Under the pieces are notes generated by a model. The model searched no databases, was not told where the DNA came from, and saw only the letters and a list, made by a program, of their open reading frames with translations. Below, piece after piece: positions 1 to 11,934 of a stretch of 62,606 nucleotides of DNA (position 1 is its first letter; each line of letters opens with the position of its first letter). Source of the DNA: Gemmatimonadota bacterium (GTDB lineage Bacteria > JAAXHH01); the NCBI GenBank assembly GCA_026706345.1, contig JAPOYX010000037.1, positions 1 through 62,606 of the forward strand, given 5' to 3'. The translations under genes and the position numbers were made by a program.

Positions 1-313
1 CTCGTGGAAGCAATGCCACGTAACCATAATCGATTCAAGCCTTTGTGGGATTTATACAACAGCTCATCGCCATTCTTACGAGTTCTTTTCAGTAAACGTA
101 CAATGGAGTTTCTAATCTGCTTAGATGCCTTCGTCAGTAGAGTTATGTCCTACAGTAGTATGATGTTTGTGATACTAAAGGACACGACCGCATACTCCGA
201 ACGTCCGCTAAAGCGAATTAGAAGCAGTCACATATTAGACTTTGCTGTGCCGTATCATTACCTTCGTAACCAATCGTAACCAATCGTAACACATATACCT
301 CCGATAGAGAAAC
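1..313. other. No convincing gene; short tandem repeat at its right end
   Basis: I see no gene that I can support here. A 91-codon open frame from position 4 has no ribosome-binding site and an unremarkable composition, and it resembles no family I know. The stretch is AT-richer than what follows. At 265-290 the 10-base unit CGTAACCAAT occurs twice, followed by CGTAAC, just ahead of the YfhO gene. A promoter for that gene probably lies in this stretch, but no clear -35/-10 pair stands out. Confidence 0.5.
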
Positions 314-2782
314 ATGATGGCGAAACGCAAAACCACTGCGTCAACGTCAGAGCAGCATAAAACGGGATTGTCCACCGGTCGGCTAAGAAGCCCAACGGCC
401 CGAAAGCTCCAACCTTATCTCGGGAATCTCCTGTTCTGCCTGATCATCGCGGTGCTTGCCGTCTTCGTGTACCGCGGCTACATCATCGAGGGCAAGGTAG
501 ACCTAAGACCCGATTTCATCGGCCAGGCCATTCCCTTTGATCGTTTCGCGCAGGACTTCAAAAGCCAGTCTGGCGAAACGCCCCTCTGGTACCCCCACAT
601 CTTCGGCGGCATGCCTTTCCAGGCCAGTGGCACGTATCACCACTTGCAGTACAGCTTCGAAGCCCTGGTCAACGCCGTCCTGCCCGACGTGCTCATCAGC
701 GCGCTGCATGGCCGTTTCTTCTTCCACCTGCTCCTCGGCGCGGTTTCCATGTTCTTCCTGGCACGCGTCCTGTCCCTCTCCGGGCCCGCATCTTTCGTCG
801 CGGCGGTGGCCTTCGTGTTTTCCACCCACATGATGGCGACGGAACATGCCAACCGGTTCATCTGCTTCATGCACGTTCCCCTCGTCTTCCTGGCTGCCTA
901 CCAAGTCTTTGATCGTGGCAGGGTGTTCGACGGTATGTTGCTCGGCGGCGCCTTCGGCTCTCAGCTGTGTTCCTTTCATCCCCAGATCGCCTTCTACACG
1001 GCCATGTTGATCGGCCTGTACGCCGTGTACGCAGTCGTAAACGACATACGCGACAAAACGTCCGCAAGCATTATAGCCAGGAAGTCTGCGCTGTTTACCG
1101 GTGGCGTCGTCCTGGCCGTCGCGGTCGCGGCCGTGCTTGTACTCCCCATGCAGGAATACGCGGAGCACTCCGCCCGCGGCCTGTCCGTTGGGGGCAGCGA
1201 CGTGAACGTGCCGTTCGCCACGAGCTGGTCGTTCCCGCCGACTGAAATTCTGACCTTCATCATCCCTTCATTTGCGGGGTTCGGCGGCCCCCTGTACTGG
1301 GGCGACATGCCGTTTACCGATTTTCCGAACTACCTGGGTATCGTGGTTGTCGTCCTGGCCGTGGCGGGATTCGTGCTGAACAGATCGCGCATGACCCTGT
1401 TCCTGGTCATCGCGGCGGTCCTGGCCCTGCTGGTCTCCTTCGGACGGCACCTGCCCCCGGTATCCTACGTCATGCTCCACTTCGTCCCTTTCTTCGGAAA
1501 GTTCCGTGCGCCGGTCATGATCCTGGTGCTGTCGCAGTTCGCCGTCGCACTCCTCGCGGGGTACGGCGTGCATGCCCTCGCCGGGCGCATACGGGCGGGC
1601 AAGGACAGCAGCCTGGGTGTGTTTGCGAAAAGACTGTGCGTCGTTGCCGGCGGAGTATTGCTGCTGGTCCTGGCGCTGACCGTGTTCGAAACCTCCTTCC
1701 AGTCCTATATGACGGATATCTATGTACAGTCTGACGCGTCACACGGAGCCCGCGGCGCCATCTCGAGTAATGCGGACTACTATGCCCGGGTCAATGCCAC
1801 GCGCTTCGATCTGCTCATGGGTGACCTGTGGACGATGGTGTTGTTGCTCTGTGCGGCATCTGCGCTGCTCTTTGCCACCTGCAAGAGTAGCCACGCGCTG
1901 TTCGCCGGCGGCGTGAGCGCGCTGGTCGTCATCGACCTGCTGCTCGTGGCGTCTCGGGTCGTGAACCCGGAAGATGATCCCGCGCAGGTCGAAGCCTACT
2001 ATGCCGTGCGAGAAACCGAGATCGTGCAGGCGCTGAAAGCCGATGCCAGCCCCTATCGCATCCTGCCGCTCTCCGAGTTCTCGTCGAATGAGTACGGCTA
2101 CTTCGGCATTTCCAGCATCGGCGGCTACCACGCGGCGAAACTGGGAGTCTACCAGGAGCTCATGGACCAGGTCGGGTTCAACTCCTTCCCGGTGCTGAAC
2201 ATGCTGAACACCCGGTACCTGGTAACCGGACAACCTCTTCAGATTGAAGAACTTACCCCCGTGGCCGAGTCCGACGCCGGCTACCTCTATCGGAACGAGA
2301 CCGCCCTTCCGAGGGCCTTCCTGGTGGACAGCGTGCGAGTCATCACGGACAGGAGCGCCATCTTCGAAACCATGAGAGATCCCGGGTTCAGCCCCGATGA
2401 ATACGCGATCCTGGAAGAACCCGTCGCGGAGCGGCTAGGTCCGATGGGCGACGCTTCCGTGGAGATCACGCTTTACACGCCGCACCGGATCGAGATGGCA
2501 GTGGATGCGGCCGCGCCCTGCCTGCTGGTGCTGAGCGAGATCTACTATCCTCCAGGGTGGCGCGTCGAGATCGACGGCTCGCCCACGGAGATTCACAAGA
2601 CCAACTACGTGCTTCGCTCCGTGGTCGTCCCGGAAGGCCGCCACGAAGTGGTGATGACTTTCAATCCGCCGAGCTTTACCACGGGTCTTCTCGTCAGCCG
2701 GACCGCCAGTACGCTGGTCCTCGCCGGGTTGATCGTAGCGGGCGCAATGCACATAAGAAAACGCCTGAAGGCCGGAGCCTGA
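314..2782 (+). CDS. YfhO-family multi-pass membrane protein
   Basis: This 822-residue protein has a basic N-terminus, a first membrane segment near residues 35-55, about a dozen further hydrophobic segments to about residue 540, a soluble C-terminal part and a last membrane segment near 795-815. The soluble tail holds the family feature YYPPGWRVEIDG followed by a short beta-rich stretch. YfhO proteins are GT-C-like membrane proteins linked to glycosylation of envelope polymers; the substrate cannot be read here. The next gene, 6 bases downstream, is a polyprenol-phosphate sugar synthase, so the pair plausibly supplies and uses a lipid-linked sugar at the membrane. The start is an ATG-ATG pair with only a weak GAGAA-type ribosome site. 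Confidence 0.85.
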   Translation: MMAKRKTTASTSEQHKTGLSTGRLRSPTARKLQPYLGNLLFCLIIAVLAVFVYRGYIIEGKVDLRPDFIGQAIPFDRFAQDFKSQSGETPLWYPHIFGGMPFQASGTYHHLQYSFEALVNAVLPDVLISALHGRFFFHLLLGAVSMFFLARVLSLSGPASFVAAVAFVFSTHMMATEHANRFICFMHVPLVFLAAYQVFDRGRVFDGMLLGGAFGSQLCSFHPQIAFYTAMLIGLYAVYAVVNDIRDKTSASIIARKSALFTGGVVLAVAVAAVLVLPMQEYAEHSARGLSVGGSDVNVPFATSWSFPPTEILTFIIPSFAGFGGPLYWGDMPFTDFPNYLGIVVVVLAVAGFVLNRSRMTLFLVIAAVLALLVSFGRHLPPVSYVMLHFVPFFGKFRAPVMILVLSQFAVALLAGYGVHALAGRIRAGKDSSLGVFAKRLCVVAGGVLLLVLALTVFETSFQSYMTDIYVQSDASHGARGAISSNADYYARVNATRFDLLMGDLWTMVLLLCAASALLFATCKSSHALFAGGVSALVVIDLLLVASRVVNPEDDPAQVEAYYAVRETEIVQALKADASPYRILPLSEFSSNEYGYFGISSIGGYHAAKLGVYQELMDQVGFNSFPVLNMLNTRYLVTGQPLQIEELTPVAESDAGYLYRNETALPRAFLVDSVRVITDRSAIFETMRDPGFSPDEYAILEEPVAERLGPMGDASVEITLYTPHRIEMAVDAAAPCLLVLSEIYYPPGWRVEIDGSPTEIHKTNYVLRSVVVPEGRHEVVMTFNPPSFTTGLLVSRTASTLVLAGLIVAGAMHIRKRLKAGA

Positions 2783-2788
2783 CACCGA

Positions 2789-3514
2789 ATGCCGCAAACC
2801 ATGAAATCTCTGATCATCGTCCCCACCTACAACGAACTCGAGAACATCCGGCGGCTACTGCCGGAATTAACGGCGTTGGGACAGGATATCCGGGTGCTTG
2901 TGGTGGATGACAACTCGCCGGACGGGACAGGAAAGCTGGTCGATGAAATGGCCGCGGAGAACGAACGGATCAGCGTGCTGCATCGACCCGAAAAGCTGGG
3001 GTTGGGCTCGGCGTACGTGGCGGGTTTCAAGCACGCCGTCCAGCAGGACGTGGACTGCGTTTTCGAGATGGACGCGGACTTTTCCCACGATCCCGCCATG
3101 ATTCCCAGGTTCATCGAGCAGATCGAATTCTGCGACGTGGTGATCGGATCCCGGTACATCAGCGGCATCAACGTGGTCAACTGGCCCATGTCCCGCTTGC
3201 TGCTCAGCTATTTTGCCAACATCTATACCCGCGTGGTCACGGGCATGACGATCCGGGACACCACCTCGGGATACAAGTGTTTCCGGCGCGAGGTGCTGGA
3301 GCACATCGAGCTGGATGAAGTCCGGTCCGACGGGTACGCCTTCCAGATCGAGATGAATTACCGGTGCTGGCGAAAGGGATATCGGATGTGTGAAATCCCC
3401 ATTATCTTCGTAGACCGGCGTTCGGGTACGTCGAAACTCTCCCGGGGCGTGATCAACGAGGCGGTCTGGATCGTCTGGTGGCTGCGCCTGCTGCGCCTGC
3501 TGCGCCGGATCTAG
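2789..3514 (+). CDS. Polyprenol-phosphate mannose/glucose synthase, GT2 family (DPM1-like)
   Basis: The enzyme is predicted to move a sugar from GDP-mannose or UDP-glucose onto polyprenyl phosphate at the inner face of the membrane. The GT-A core is clear: PTYNE at residues 12-16, VVDDNSPDGT at 38-47, the metal-binding DAD at 95-97 within EMDADFSHDP, GSRY, and the C-terminal RRSGTSKLS. At 241 residues it is the short DPM1-like form with no C-terminal membrane domain. It follows the YfhO gene by 6 bases. An internal ATG at 2801 (MKSLIIVPTYNE) fits the family start at least as well as 2789. The C-terminus RLLRLLRRI is encoded by a 9-base tandem repeat (CTGCGCCTG, about 3482-3508). Confidence 0.88.
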   Translation: MPQTMKSLIIVPTYNELENIRRLLPELTALGQDIRVLVVDDNSPDGTGKLVDEMAAENERISVLHRPEKLGLGSAYVAGFKHAVQQDVDCVFEMDADFSHDPAMIPRFIEQIEFCDVVIGSRYISGINVVNWPMSRLLLSYFANIYTRVVTGMTIRDTTSGYKCFRREVLEHIELDEVRSDGYAFQIEMNYRCWRKGYRMCEIPIIFVDRRSGTSKLSRGVINEAVWIVWWLRLLRLLRRI

Positions 3515-3546
3515 ACGTCTCGCTTGCCGATGATGGAGGAAGTCCT

Positions 3547-4344
3547 ATGCTGACCGAACAGCAGCACCTGCACTTCAAGACTTTCGGGTTTGTCGTCCTG
3601 CGGCAGGTCTTCACCCCGGATGAGCTGGACATCATCAACAAGGAATTTGACCACGGTCTGGAAGCCGCCTATCGCCACCTGCCCTTCGACGGCACGGTCC
3701 GTCACTGGGTCACGATGATGGGTCGATCCACGCCTTTTTTCGGAAGTCTCCTCGAGGATCCCCGGCTCTGTGGCGTCGCCGAACAACTCTACGGTGAAGA
3801 TGCGCTGGGCATCGCCACCGACGCTAACCGGTACGTGGGCAACACGGGCTGGCATCCGGACACCCACAGCATACACCAGTACGGCATCAAGTTCGCCTTC
3901 TACCTGCAACCCGTAGGGCCGGAAACCGGAGCGTTGCGCGTCATACCGGGGTCGCACCGCAACCCCTTCCACGGCGAGCTGAGACGGTTCATATCCGAAT
4001 TCGAGCGACACAAGGATGTGCCCTGTTACGTCTGCGACTCCGAACCGGGCGACGTAGTGGGCTTCGACCTCCGGTTATGGCACGCCAGCTACGGGGGCGC
4101 CAGTGACCGGCGCATGTGCACCTGCGTATACTACAACAATCCGAGGACGCCTGAGGAAATCGAAACCACCAGGAGTCAGGGGGCGAACAACGGCAAGGCC
4201 ACCGCCAAGTATAACCGTCCGAATGACCCCCCGGTCGACCCGTACTGGCTCACGAATCCAGATCTCAGTCCGAAGCGGCGACGATGGCTGGACCGCCTTC
4301 TCGAGCTGGGTTTTTATCAGGACATTGGCACCGACGATTCATGA
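3547..4344 (+). CDS. Phytanoyl-CoA dioxygenase (PhyH) family Fe(II)/2-oxoglutarate oxygenase
   Basis: This 265-residue protein belongs to the PhyH family of iron- and 2-oxoglutarate-dependent hydroxylases. The iron facial triad is visible as His103 and Asp105 in WHPDTH and the distal His179 in LWHASYGG, with an Arg near 188 that could bind 2-oxoglutarate. The substrate is unknown; the family covers lipids, betaines, ectoine and natural products. The frame is open from 3478, but GGAGG at 3536-3540 sits 6 bases before the ATG at 3547, which decides the start. Its stop overlaps the next gene's start by 4 bases (ATGA), so the two are translationally coupled. Confidence 0.85.
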   Translation: MLTEQQHLHFKTFGFVVLRQVFTPDELDIINKEFDHGLEAAYRHLPFDGTVRHWVTMMGRSTPFFGSLLEDPRLCGVAEQLYGEDALGIATDANRYVGNTGWHPDTHSIHQYGIKFAFYLQPVGPETGALRVIPGSHRNPFHGELRRFISEFERHKDVPCYVCDSEPGDVVGFDLRLWHASYGGASDRRMCTCVYYNNPRTPEEIETTRSQGANNGKATAKYNRPNDPPVDPYWLTNPDLSPKRRRWLDRLLELGFYQDIGTDDS

Positions 4345-5120
4345 TGAACAGCCGCCTCAAGAACCTGCTGGACGCCAGGAATCCCGCCTTCGGCATACAA
4401 CTCCGGTTCGGATCGCCCGCCATCGCGGAACTGGCCGGACTGGCCGGGTTCGACTGGATTCTGATCGACACGGAGCATGCGCCGCAAACGCCCGTGACCG
4501 TCCAGGCCCAGATTCAGGCGGCGTGCTGCACGCCGGCCACGCCGATCGTCCGGATCACCCGCACCGACCCGGACCTGATCAAGCTGTACCTCGACATGGG
4601 CGCCCTGGGGATCGTCGTCCCCTTCGTGAACACCCCGGAGGAGGCGAAGCGGGGGGCCGAAGCCTGCCGCTATCCCCCGCGCGGCACCCGGGGATGGGGA
4701 CCTCACCGTGCCGCGGGCTACGGGCTGTTCGAGAAGGAATACACCGCTGAGATTGATGACGCCGTAGTTTATCTGCCGATCATCGAATCGACCGAAGCGG
4801 TCGGGCACATCGACGACATCATGGATGTGGAAGGGGTGGACGGCTGTATCGTGGGTCCGGTGGACCTGTGCATATCCCTCGGCATCCCCTTCCGGTTCGA
4901 CCATCCTAAATACCTCGACGCACTCCGCTGTGTGCGGGAAGCCGGACAGCGAACGGGCAAACCCGTGGGCCATCCCCTGCTCGGTTCCATGGAGGACGAG
5001 GAGAACGTCCGTAGACAGGTAGAAGAAGGCGTGCGCCTGCTTCTCGTCGGAGGCGACGAGCCGGTGTTGAGGGAAGGCTTTCGGCGGGCGGTCGAAGGGC
5101 TGGCGTTTCTAAGGAGCTAG
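4341..5120 (+). CDS. HpcH/HpaI-type class II aldolase/citrate lyase family protein
   Basis: At 259 residues this has the length and core of the 2,4-dihydroxyhept-2-ene-1,7-dioate aldolase family, metal-dependent TIM-barrel pyruvate aldolases. Visible marks are FDWILIDTEHAP (about 37-48), the (V/L)PFVNT strand and GCIVGPVDLCISLG, the family's GPxDLs site. It probably cleaves or forms a 2-oxo-3-deoxy acid; the true substrate cannot be told. The ATG at 4341 overlaps the dioxygenase stop as ATGA; the frame is open upstream to 4284, but that stretch lies inside the preceding gene. The pairing with a PhyH enzyme suggests a small catabolic unit. Confidence 0.82.
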   Translation: MMNSRLKNLLDARNPAFGIQLRFGSPAIAELAGLAGFDWILIDTEHAPQTPVTVQAQIQAACCTPATPIVRITRTDPDLIKLYLDMGALGIVVPFVNTPEEAKRGAEACRYPPRGTRGWGPHRAAGYGLFEKEYTAEIDDAVVYLPIIESTEAVGHIDDIMDVEGVDGCIVGPVDLCISLGIPFRFDHPKYLDALRCVREAGQRTGKPVGHPLLGSMEDEENVRRQVEEGVRLLLVGGDEPVLREGFRRAVEGLAFLRS

Positions 5121-5193
5121 GCGCCAGGCGTTGCGCCGGTCTCACGACAATGCGGCGGCGCGGCGGTTCCACGAAACCGCGGCTTCGCGTCCG

Positions 5194-6189
5194 TCATACC
5201 GTTGCCGCCGATTTCCGGGCGATCAGCGCCTGGGTCACCGTTGACAGACCCAACATTATGGCCATCAAATCGATCATGCAACTGACCGACTTGGCAAGGA
5301 AGTTATCGTAGCTGATGATGCTGTACATCAAGCCGGTCGAGCGGGGTGCGTGGGGTTCCATGCCCAGCTTGATGCGGAGGCTTCCGGGCCAATGGCTCGC
5401 TTCGACGATGGCGCCGTGGAACTCGATCTCCAGATCGCCTCCACTGATACAGGCAGCGAGGGCCTTTCGAGAAAACAAGTGGAAGTGTCGAGGGGTACTC
5501 AGGGCCTGCCAGTGGTTCTTGAAGACGTAACGTGACAGCGCGTTCAGATCGGGCGTTTCAAGATAAACGACGCCTCCCGGCTCGAGATGATCCGAAATCC
5601 ATCGGACCAGCCGTCCGGGATCGGTCACGTGTTCGATGGCATGTTGGCAGATGATGGCATCGAACCGCTCCTCGCACGGTACCTCCTCGATAGGTCCTTC
5701 GATAAGCGTTACGCCGCGATCGGATAGGTATGACCGGGCTTCAGGTTCGAACTTGAGGTCATTGGCAAAGAGTTTGAGCGGAAAAGGCGCGATTTCAGCC
5801 AGGTAGGTCAGGTTCCCGCCGAATCCCGCGCCGATGTCCAGCACCCGCGAACCGGCTCGAAGATTCGTGATAACTTTTTGGTTCCATCCCCGGTCGAGCA
5901 CGTTGAGCTTCAGCCACCTGAACGGGGCAAACGCGGGATACTGTGTTTCCGTTACGCGGGCCGTGTAGTTCCTCGGATAGATGCGGTCTATGTCCTCCAT
6001 CCGGACCCTCGGCGACAGATACACGTGCCCGCAATCCGAGCACGCGACGAACCGGAACATATTGTCGCAGGTACGGTACTCGTAGTCGAAGCCCTCGAAT
6101 ACCGGACGCGGTTCTGTGTCCGAACTTCCGCACATCGCGCACGCGACCGGGACGAGGTCCAGTTCGACACCACTGGCTATAGGGTTCAT
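5194..6189 (-). CDS. Zinc-ribbon class I SAM-dependent methyltransferase
   Basis: This 331-residue protein has an N-terminal CxxC...CxxC ribbon (Cys17, Cys20, Cys50, Cys53) followed by a Rossmann methyltransferase domain with motif I VLDIGAGFG at 116-124 and the acidic-His segment QHAIEHV. The layout is that of methyltransferases often found with polysaccharide or natural-product genes (Methyltransf_13/11 type). The acceptor cannot be assigned. It starts 29 bases downstream of the atpC stop on the same strand and may be read through from the ATP synthase operon. The C-terminal 30 residues are hydrophobic and could touch the membrane. Confidence 0.8.
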   Translation of the reverse strand: MNPIASGVELDLVPVACAMCGSSDTEPRPVFEGFDYEYRTCDNMFRFVACSDCGHVYLSPRVRMEDIDRIYPRNYTARVTETQYPAFAPFRWLKLNVLDRGWNQKVITNLRAGSRVLDIGAGFGGNLTYLAEIAPFPLKLFANDLKFEPEARSYLSDRGVTLIEGPIEEVPCEERFDAIICQHAIEHVTDPGRLVRWISDHLEPGGVVYLETPDLNALSRYVFKNHWQALSTPRHFHLFSRKALAACISGGDLEIEFHGAIVEASHWPGSLRIKLGMEPHAPRSTGLMYSIISYDNFLAKSVSCMIDLMAIMLGLSTVTQALIARKSAATV

Positions 6190-6217
6190 GGGATTATAAG
6201 GCCACGCAGCGGGAGGA

Positions 6218-6619
6218 CTACTGCCGGGTCTCCTTGATTCGGTTGAGCGCCCGGTCCAGCGAAGCCCTCGCCCTTTCGACGTCGACGTCTGATTCGCCCG
6301 ATCCCAGGCGCTGGCGCGCCCGTTCCTCGGCCTGCTTCGCCCTTTCGACGTCGATGGTGCCGACCTCTTCGATGGTCTCGGCCAGGACCGTCACCTGGGC
6401 CCGAAGCACTTCGACGAATCCGCCGGACACGGTATACTCCGTACGGCCCTCGTCGTTCCGGATGGTCAGGAGACCCGGCCGCAGCGAGGTGAGCATGGGC
6501 ACATGGCCAATCAGCACTTCGAAGTATCCGTCGGTGCCCGGCGCCAGCACACTACGCGCCTCGCCTTCGAAGGCCATGCTCGAAGGCGTTACGATGACCA
6601 GGGGGTATCCGTCTGCCAT
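6218..6619 (-). CDS. atpC: F1 ATP synthase epsilon subunit
   Basis: This 133-residue protein forms part of the central stalk and can brake ATP hydrolysis. The N-terminal beta-sandwich is seen in PLVIVTPSSMAFEGEA and GHVPMLTSL, and a C-terminal helical hairpin rich in Glu and Arg (about 88-133) follows. It is the last gene of the atp operon and begins 3 bases after the atpD stop. A downstream methyltransferase gene follows after only 28 bases, with no obvious terminator between. Confidence 0.93.
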   Translation of the reverse strand: MADGYPLVIVTPSSMAFEGEARSVLAPGTDGYFEVLIGHVPMLTSLRPGLLTIRNDEGRTEYTVSGGFVEVLRAQVTVLAETIEEVGTIDVERAKQAEERARQRLGSGESDVDVERARASLDRALNRIKETRQ

Positions 6620-6622
6620 GTT

Positions 6623-8915
<2,293 letters not shown>

Positions 8916-8925
8916 GGTACCCTTT

Positions 8926-10458
8926 CTACGACATAAACGTCTTGCTGAATGCTTCTACGGCGGACCGGATGCGCTGCTCCAGATCTTCACTCAATTCCTT
9001 CGTTTCCCGTATCTCGCGGCCCACGTCGGAATGATGCGTTGCCATGTGCTGGAGCAGGCCCCCGACGAAGGGTTGCACCTCGTCCACGGCCAGGTCGTTC
9101 AACATCCCGTTGACGCCCACGTAGAGCGAAATGATCTGTTCCTCGACCGCCATGGGCCGGTACTGGGGCTGCTTGAGCAGTTCTACCAGCCGTTCGCCCA
9201 GATGCAGTTCACGTTGCGTGGTCTGGTCCAGTCCCGACGTGCCGAACCGGGCGAAGGCTTCCAGCTCGCGGTATCGGGCCAGGGACGTTCTCAAAAGCCC
9301 GGCGACCTGGCGCGATTTCATGGCCTTGATCTGCGCGGCGCCACCCACGCGGGAAACCGACAGACCCACGTTGACCGCCGGCCGCTGGCCAGCGAAGAAC
9401 AGATTGGACTCCAGGTAGATCTGGCCGTCGGTGATGGAGATCACGTTGGTCGGAATGTAGGTCGACACGTCACCGAACTGCGTCTCGATTACTGGCAGCG
9501 CGGTAAGAGAACCGCCGCCGTACTCGTCGCTCATCTTGGCCGCCCGCTCCAAGAGCCGGGAATGAAGATAGAACACGTCGCCCGGATAGGCCTCGCGTCC
9601 CGGTGGACGACGGAGGTTCAACGACAACTGCCGGTACGCGACCGCGTGCTTGGTAAGATCGTCGTATACCACCAGGGCGTGCTTACCGCTGTCACGATAG
9701 TATTCGCCCATGGTCGCTCCGCCGTAGGGCGCCAGGAACTGCATAGGCGCCGGGGCGCTGGCCGCGGCCGCGACCACGGTGGTGTATTCCATGGCCCCGT
9801 GTTCCTCCAGGGTGGCGACGGTCTTGGCGATCGTGGAGCCCTTCTGGCCGATGGCGACATAAATACAGGCCACGTCCTCGCCTTTCTGGTTGAGGATCGC
9901 GTCAATAGCCACGGCTGTCTTGCCCGTCTGCCGGTCGCCAATGATCAGCTCGCGCTGGCCCCTTCCGATGGGGAACATGCTGTCGATCACCTTGAGACCG
10001 GTATACATGGGCTCGTTTACGGGCTGACGTTGCACCACGCCAGGGGCCTTCGCCTCTATCGAACGCGCTTCCGCTCCGACAATGGGCCCCTTGCCGTCGA
10101 TCGGCCGTCCCAGGGAATCCACCACACGGCCCAGCATGCCGTCGCCCACGGCGCATTCGGCGATGCGTCCCGTCCGCTTGACGGGATCGCCTTCCTTGAT
10201 CAACTGATCGTCCCCGAAGAGAATGCACCCGACGTTGTCCTCTTCCAGGTTGAGCACCATGCCCACCACGTCATTGGGGAATTCGACGAGTTCGTTCGCC
10301 ATCACGTTGGAGAGGCCCTGTACACGGGCGATACCATCGCCCACCTGGAGCGCGGTACCCGTTTCGTAGATGTCGACCTCTCGCTTGAAGTCGAGCACCT
10401 GCTGCTTGAGAAGTTCGGAGACCTCGTCCGCACGAATTGCTATTTCATCAAATGCCAT
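8926..10458 (-). CDS. atpA: F1 ATP synthase alpha subunit
   Basis: The 510-residue non-catalytic nucleotide-binding subunit has its P-loop GDRQTGKT at 174-181 and the family N-terminus [13 protein letters not shown]. The frame is open four codons further (to 10470), but a GGAG ribosome site stands 7-8 bases before the ATG at 10458, which I take as the start. The gene lies 18 bases after atpH. A 553-codon open frame on the opposite strand is a shadow of this gene. Confidence 0.96.
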   Translation of the reverse strand: MAFDEIAIRADEVSELLKQQVLDFKREVDIYETGTALQVGDGIARVQGLSNVMANELVEFPNDVVGMVLNLEEDNVGCILFGDDQLIKEGDPVKRTGRIAECAVGDGMLGRVVDSLGRPIDGKGPIVGAEARSIEAKAPGVVQRQPVNEPMYTGLKVIDSMFPIGRGQRELIIGDRQTGKTAVAIDAILNQKGEDVACIYVAIGQKGSTIAKTVATLEEHGAMEYTTVVAAAASAPAPMQFLAPYGGATMGEYYRDSGKHALVVYDDLTKHAVAYRQLSLNLRRPPGREAYPGDVFYLHSRLLERAAKMSDEYGGGSLTALPVIETQFGDVSTYIPTNVISITDGQIYLESNLFFAGQRPAVNVGLSVSRVGGAAQIKAMKSRQVAGLLRTSLARYRELEAFARFGTSGLDQTTQRELHLGERLVELLKQPQYRPMAVEEQIISLYVGVNGMLNDLAVDEVQPFVGGLLQHMATHHSDVGREIRETKELSEDLEQRIRSAVEAFSKTFMS

Positions 10459-10476
10459 TGTCTTCTCCATCGAAGG

Positions 10477-11019
10477 TCATTTTCGAACGAGCGCCTGCCG
10501 GACCCGCTGGAGCTGGGTCGCCAGGCTGCTGTCGAACACCTGGTCGCCCACGCGTACCACGAATCCTCCGATTAAGTCCCGGTTTACCGTGGTCCGCATA
10601 CGAACGCGCTGCCCGGTCTGTGCTTCCAGCCTGTTTTTCAAGTCGTCTTCCTGCCCGTCGGTCAGCGCGACCGCGCTCGCGACGTCCGCGTTTACGATGC
10701 CGTCCCATTCGTCCAGGATGGTGCGGCAGGCGTCCAGGATCTCCGGCAGGTTGCGCGCCCGCCGCCTGGAAGCCAGCAGATAGAGGAAATTGAGGGTGAT
10801 GTCCTGGACCTTGCCTTCGAATATCTCACCCAGCATGCGTTGCTTCACGTCAGCGGGTATGACCTTGTCCGTGATGAAATCCACGAAGGGTTGCGAGTCC
10901 CGGCACAACTGCTCGAAAGCCGTGATTTCCCCGCGCACCGCGTCCAGGGAGTCTGTTTCCGCCGCGGCCTCCAGCCACGCCCCGGCATAGCGGTATGCGA
11001 TGTCTGTCTTACTGGCCAT
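10477..11019 (-). CDS. atpH: F1 ATP synthase delta subunit
   Basis: This 180-residue protein links the peripheral stalk to the top of F1 (the OSCP role). The N-terminal helical bundle begins IAYRYAGAWLEAA, and the C-terminal signature reads RDLIGGFVVRVGDQVFDSS, the conserved GG-(F/V) stretch of the family. It lies 7 bases after atpF and 18 before atpA. Confidence 0.94.
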   Translation of the reverse strand: MASKTDIAYRYAGAWLEAAAETDSLDAVRGEITAFEQLCRDSQPFVDFITDKVIPADVKQRMLGEIFEGKVQDITLNFLYLLASRRRARNLPEILDACRTILDEWDGIVNADVASAVALTDGQEDDLKNRLEAQTGQRVRMRTTVNRDLIGGFVVRVGDQVFDSSLATQLQRVRQALVRK

Positions 11020-11026
11020 CGGTCAC

Positions 11027-11533
11027 TTATTCCTTTGAAGGCATCTGCGCGATGAACTCGTCCACGACCTTCCGGTGTTCGGCCGCGTCCAGGGTGCTGT
11101 TCAGGATCCTGCCCGCGATTTCCACCGCCAGGTCGCCCACCTGTGCGCGCAGTTCGGCCACGGCGTGTTCCTTCTCGCGCCGGATCGTGTTGCGCGCCTT
11201 CTCGAGCTCGCGCTCCGCGTCCTGCTGGGTCTGCTCGAGGATCCGGTCGCGTTCCGCGTTGGCCTGGTCGACCGCGGCCTGCATCTTCTCGCGGGCCTCG
11301 GTCTCGATTTCCTCAAGCCGCCGCCTGGCTTCTTCGTGCAGGCGGTCCAGTTCCGCCCGGTCCGCGTCCAGTCCCTCCATGCGGTCGCGGATATCCCGTT
11401 TCCTGTCTTCGATGGCCTGGGCGATGATGCCGAAGACATACTTCCTCAGGATGAAAAACAGGACGGCGAACCCGATCATCTGGATGATCAGGGTGCTCAG
11501 GTCAATACCAAGATCGTGCAAGATATCTAACAC
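11027..11533 (-). CDS. atpF: F0 ATP synthase b subunit
   Basis: This 168-residue peripheral stalk protein has one N-terminal membrane segment (about residues 12-30, ending near FILRKYVFG) followed by a long charged helix rich in Glu, Arg and Ala that forms the stator coiled coil. Only one b-type gene is present, so the stalk is probably a homodimer. It sits between atpE and atpH; the 67 bases between atpE and atpF hold no gene. Confidence 0.93.
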   Translation of the reverse strand: MLDILHDLGIDLSTLIIQMIGFAVLFFILRKYVFGIIAQAIEDRKRDIRDRMEGLDADRAELDRLHEEARRRLEEIETEAREKMQAAVDQANAERDRILEQTQQDAERELEKARNTIRREKEHAVAELRAQVGDLAVEIAGRILNSTLDAAEHRKVVDEFIAQMPSKE

Positions 11534-11600
11534 GCGCTATGCTCCTTCGAACGCCGGCGGCACGCTCAGTAACAGGCGCGCGCCGCAAGCCGCTTGTCTT

Positions 11601-11873
11601 CTACTGGGCGAGGCGGCTCAGTTCCATGACCTGTTCGAAGGACGGCAACTGGCCCTGGAGCATGAAGAACACCAGCAGGCCGTAGATCGCCAGCGATTCC
11701 ATGAACGCCAGGCCGATGATCAACACCAGCTGAATGCGGCCGGCGGATTCGGGTTGACGGGAAATGCCCTGACAGGCCAGACCGGTTGCGATCCCCTGAC
11801 CGACACCCGAGCCGATGGCCGCAACGGAAACGGCCAGCGCCACGCCAAGTCCTAAACCCATGTAGTACAGCAT
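11601..11873 (-). CDS. atpE: F0 ATP synthase c subunit with sodium-type ion site
   Basis: This 90-residue double-hairpin proteolipid forms the rotor ring. The loop contains the conserved RQPE (39-42). The ion site reads Gln26 in GVGQG and Glu59-Ser60...Tyr64 in FMESLAIYG. The 33-residue spacing and the Gln/Glu/Ser/Tyr set match the sodium site of Ilyobacter c subunits (Gln32, Glu65, Ser66, Tyr70), so sodium coupling is inferred; Leu61 replaces the Thr next to the site. A frame opens 15 codons upstream, but AAGGAG lies 8-9 bases before the ATG at 11873, fixing the start. Confidence 0.95.
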   Translation of the reverse strand: MLYYMGLGLGVALAVSVAAIGSGVGQGIATGLACQGISRQPESAGRIQLVLIIGLAFMESLAIYGLLVFFMLQGQLPSFEQVMELSRLAQ

Positions 11874-11934
11874 GAAGCGAGCTCCTTTCGGAATGGAGAA
11901 TGAACTACGACAAATCAAACATCTCTATCAAAAC

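Noticed and set aside
4-279. 91-codon open frame at the left edge
   Set aside because: No ribosome site, no recognisable motif and no partner gene; its composition fits intergenic DNA.
5163-5180. Hairpin between the aldolase and methyltransferase genes as terminator
   Set aside because: A 6-base stem (GCGGTT/AACCGC) without a T run on either strand is too weak to call.
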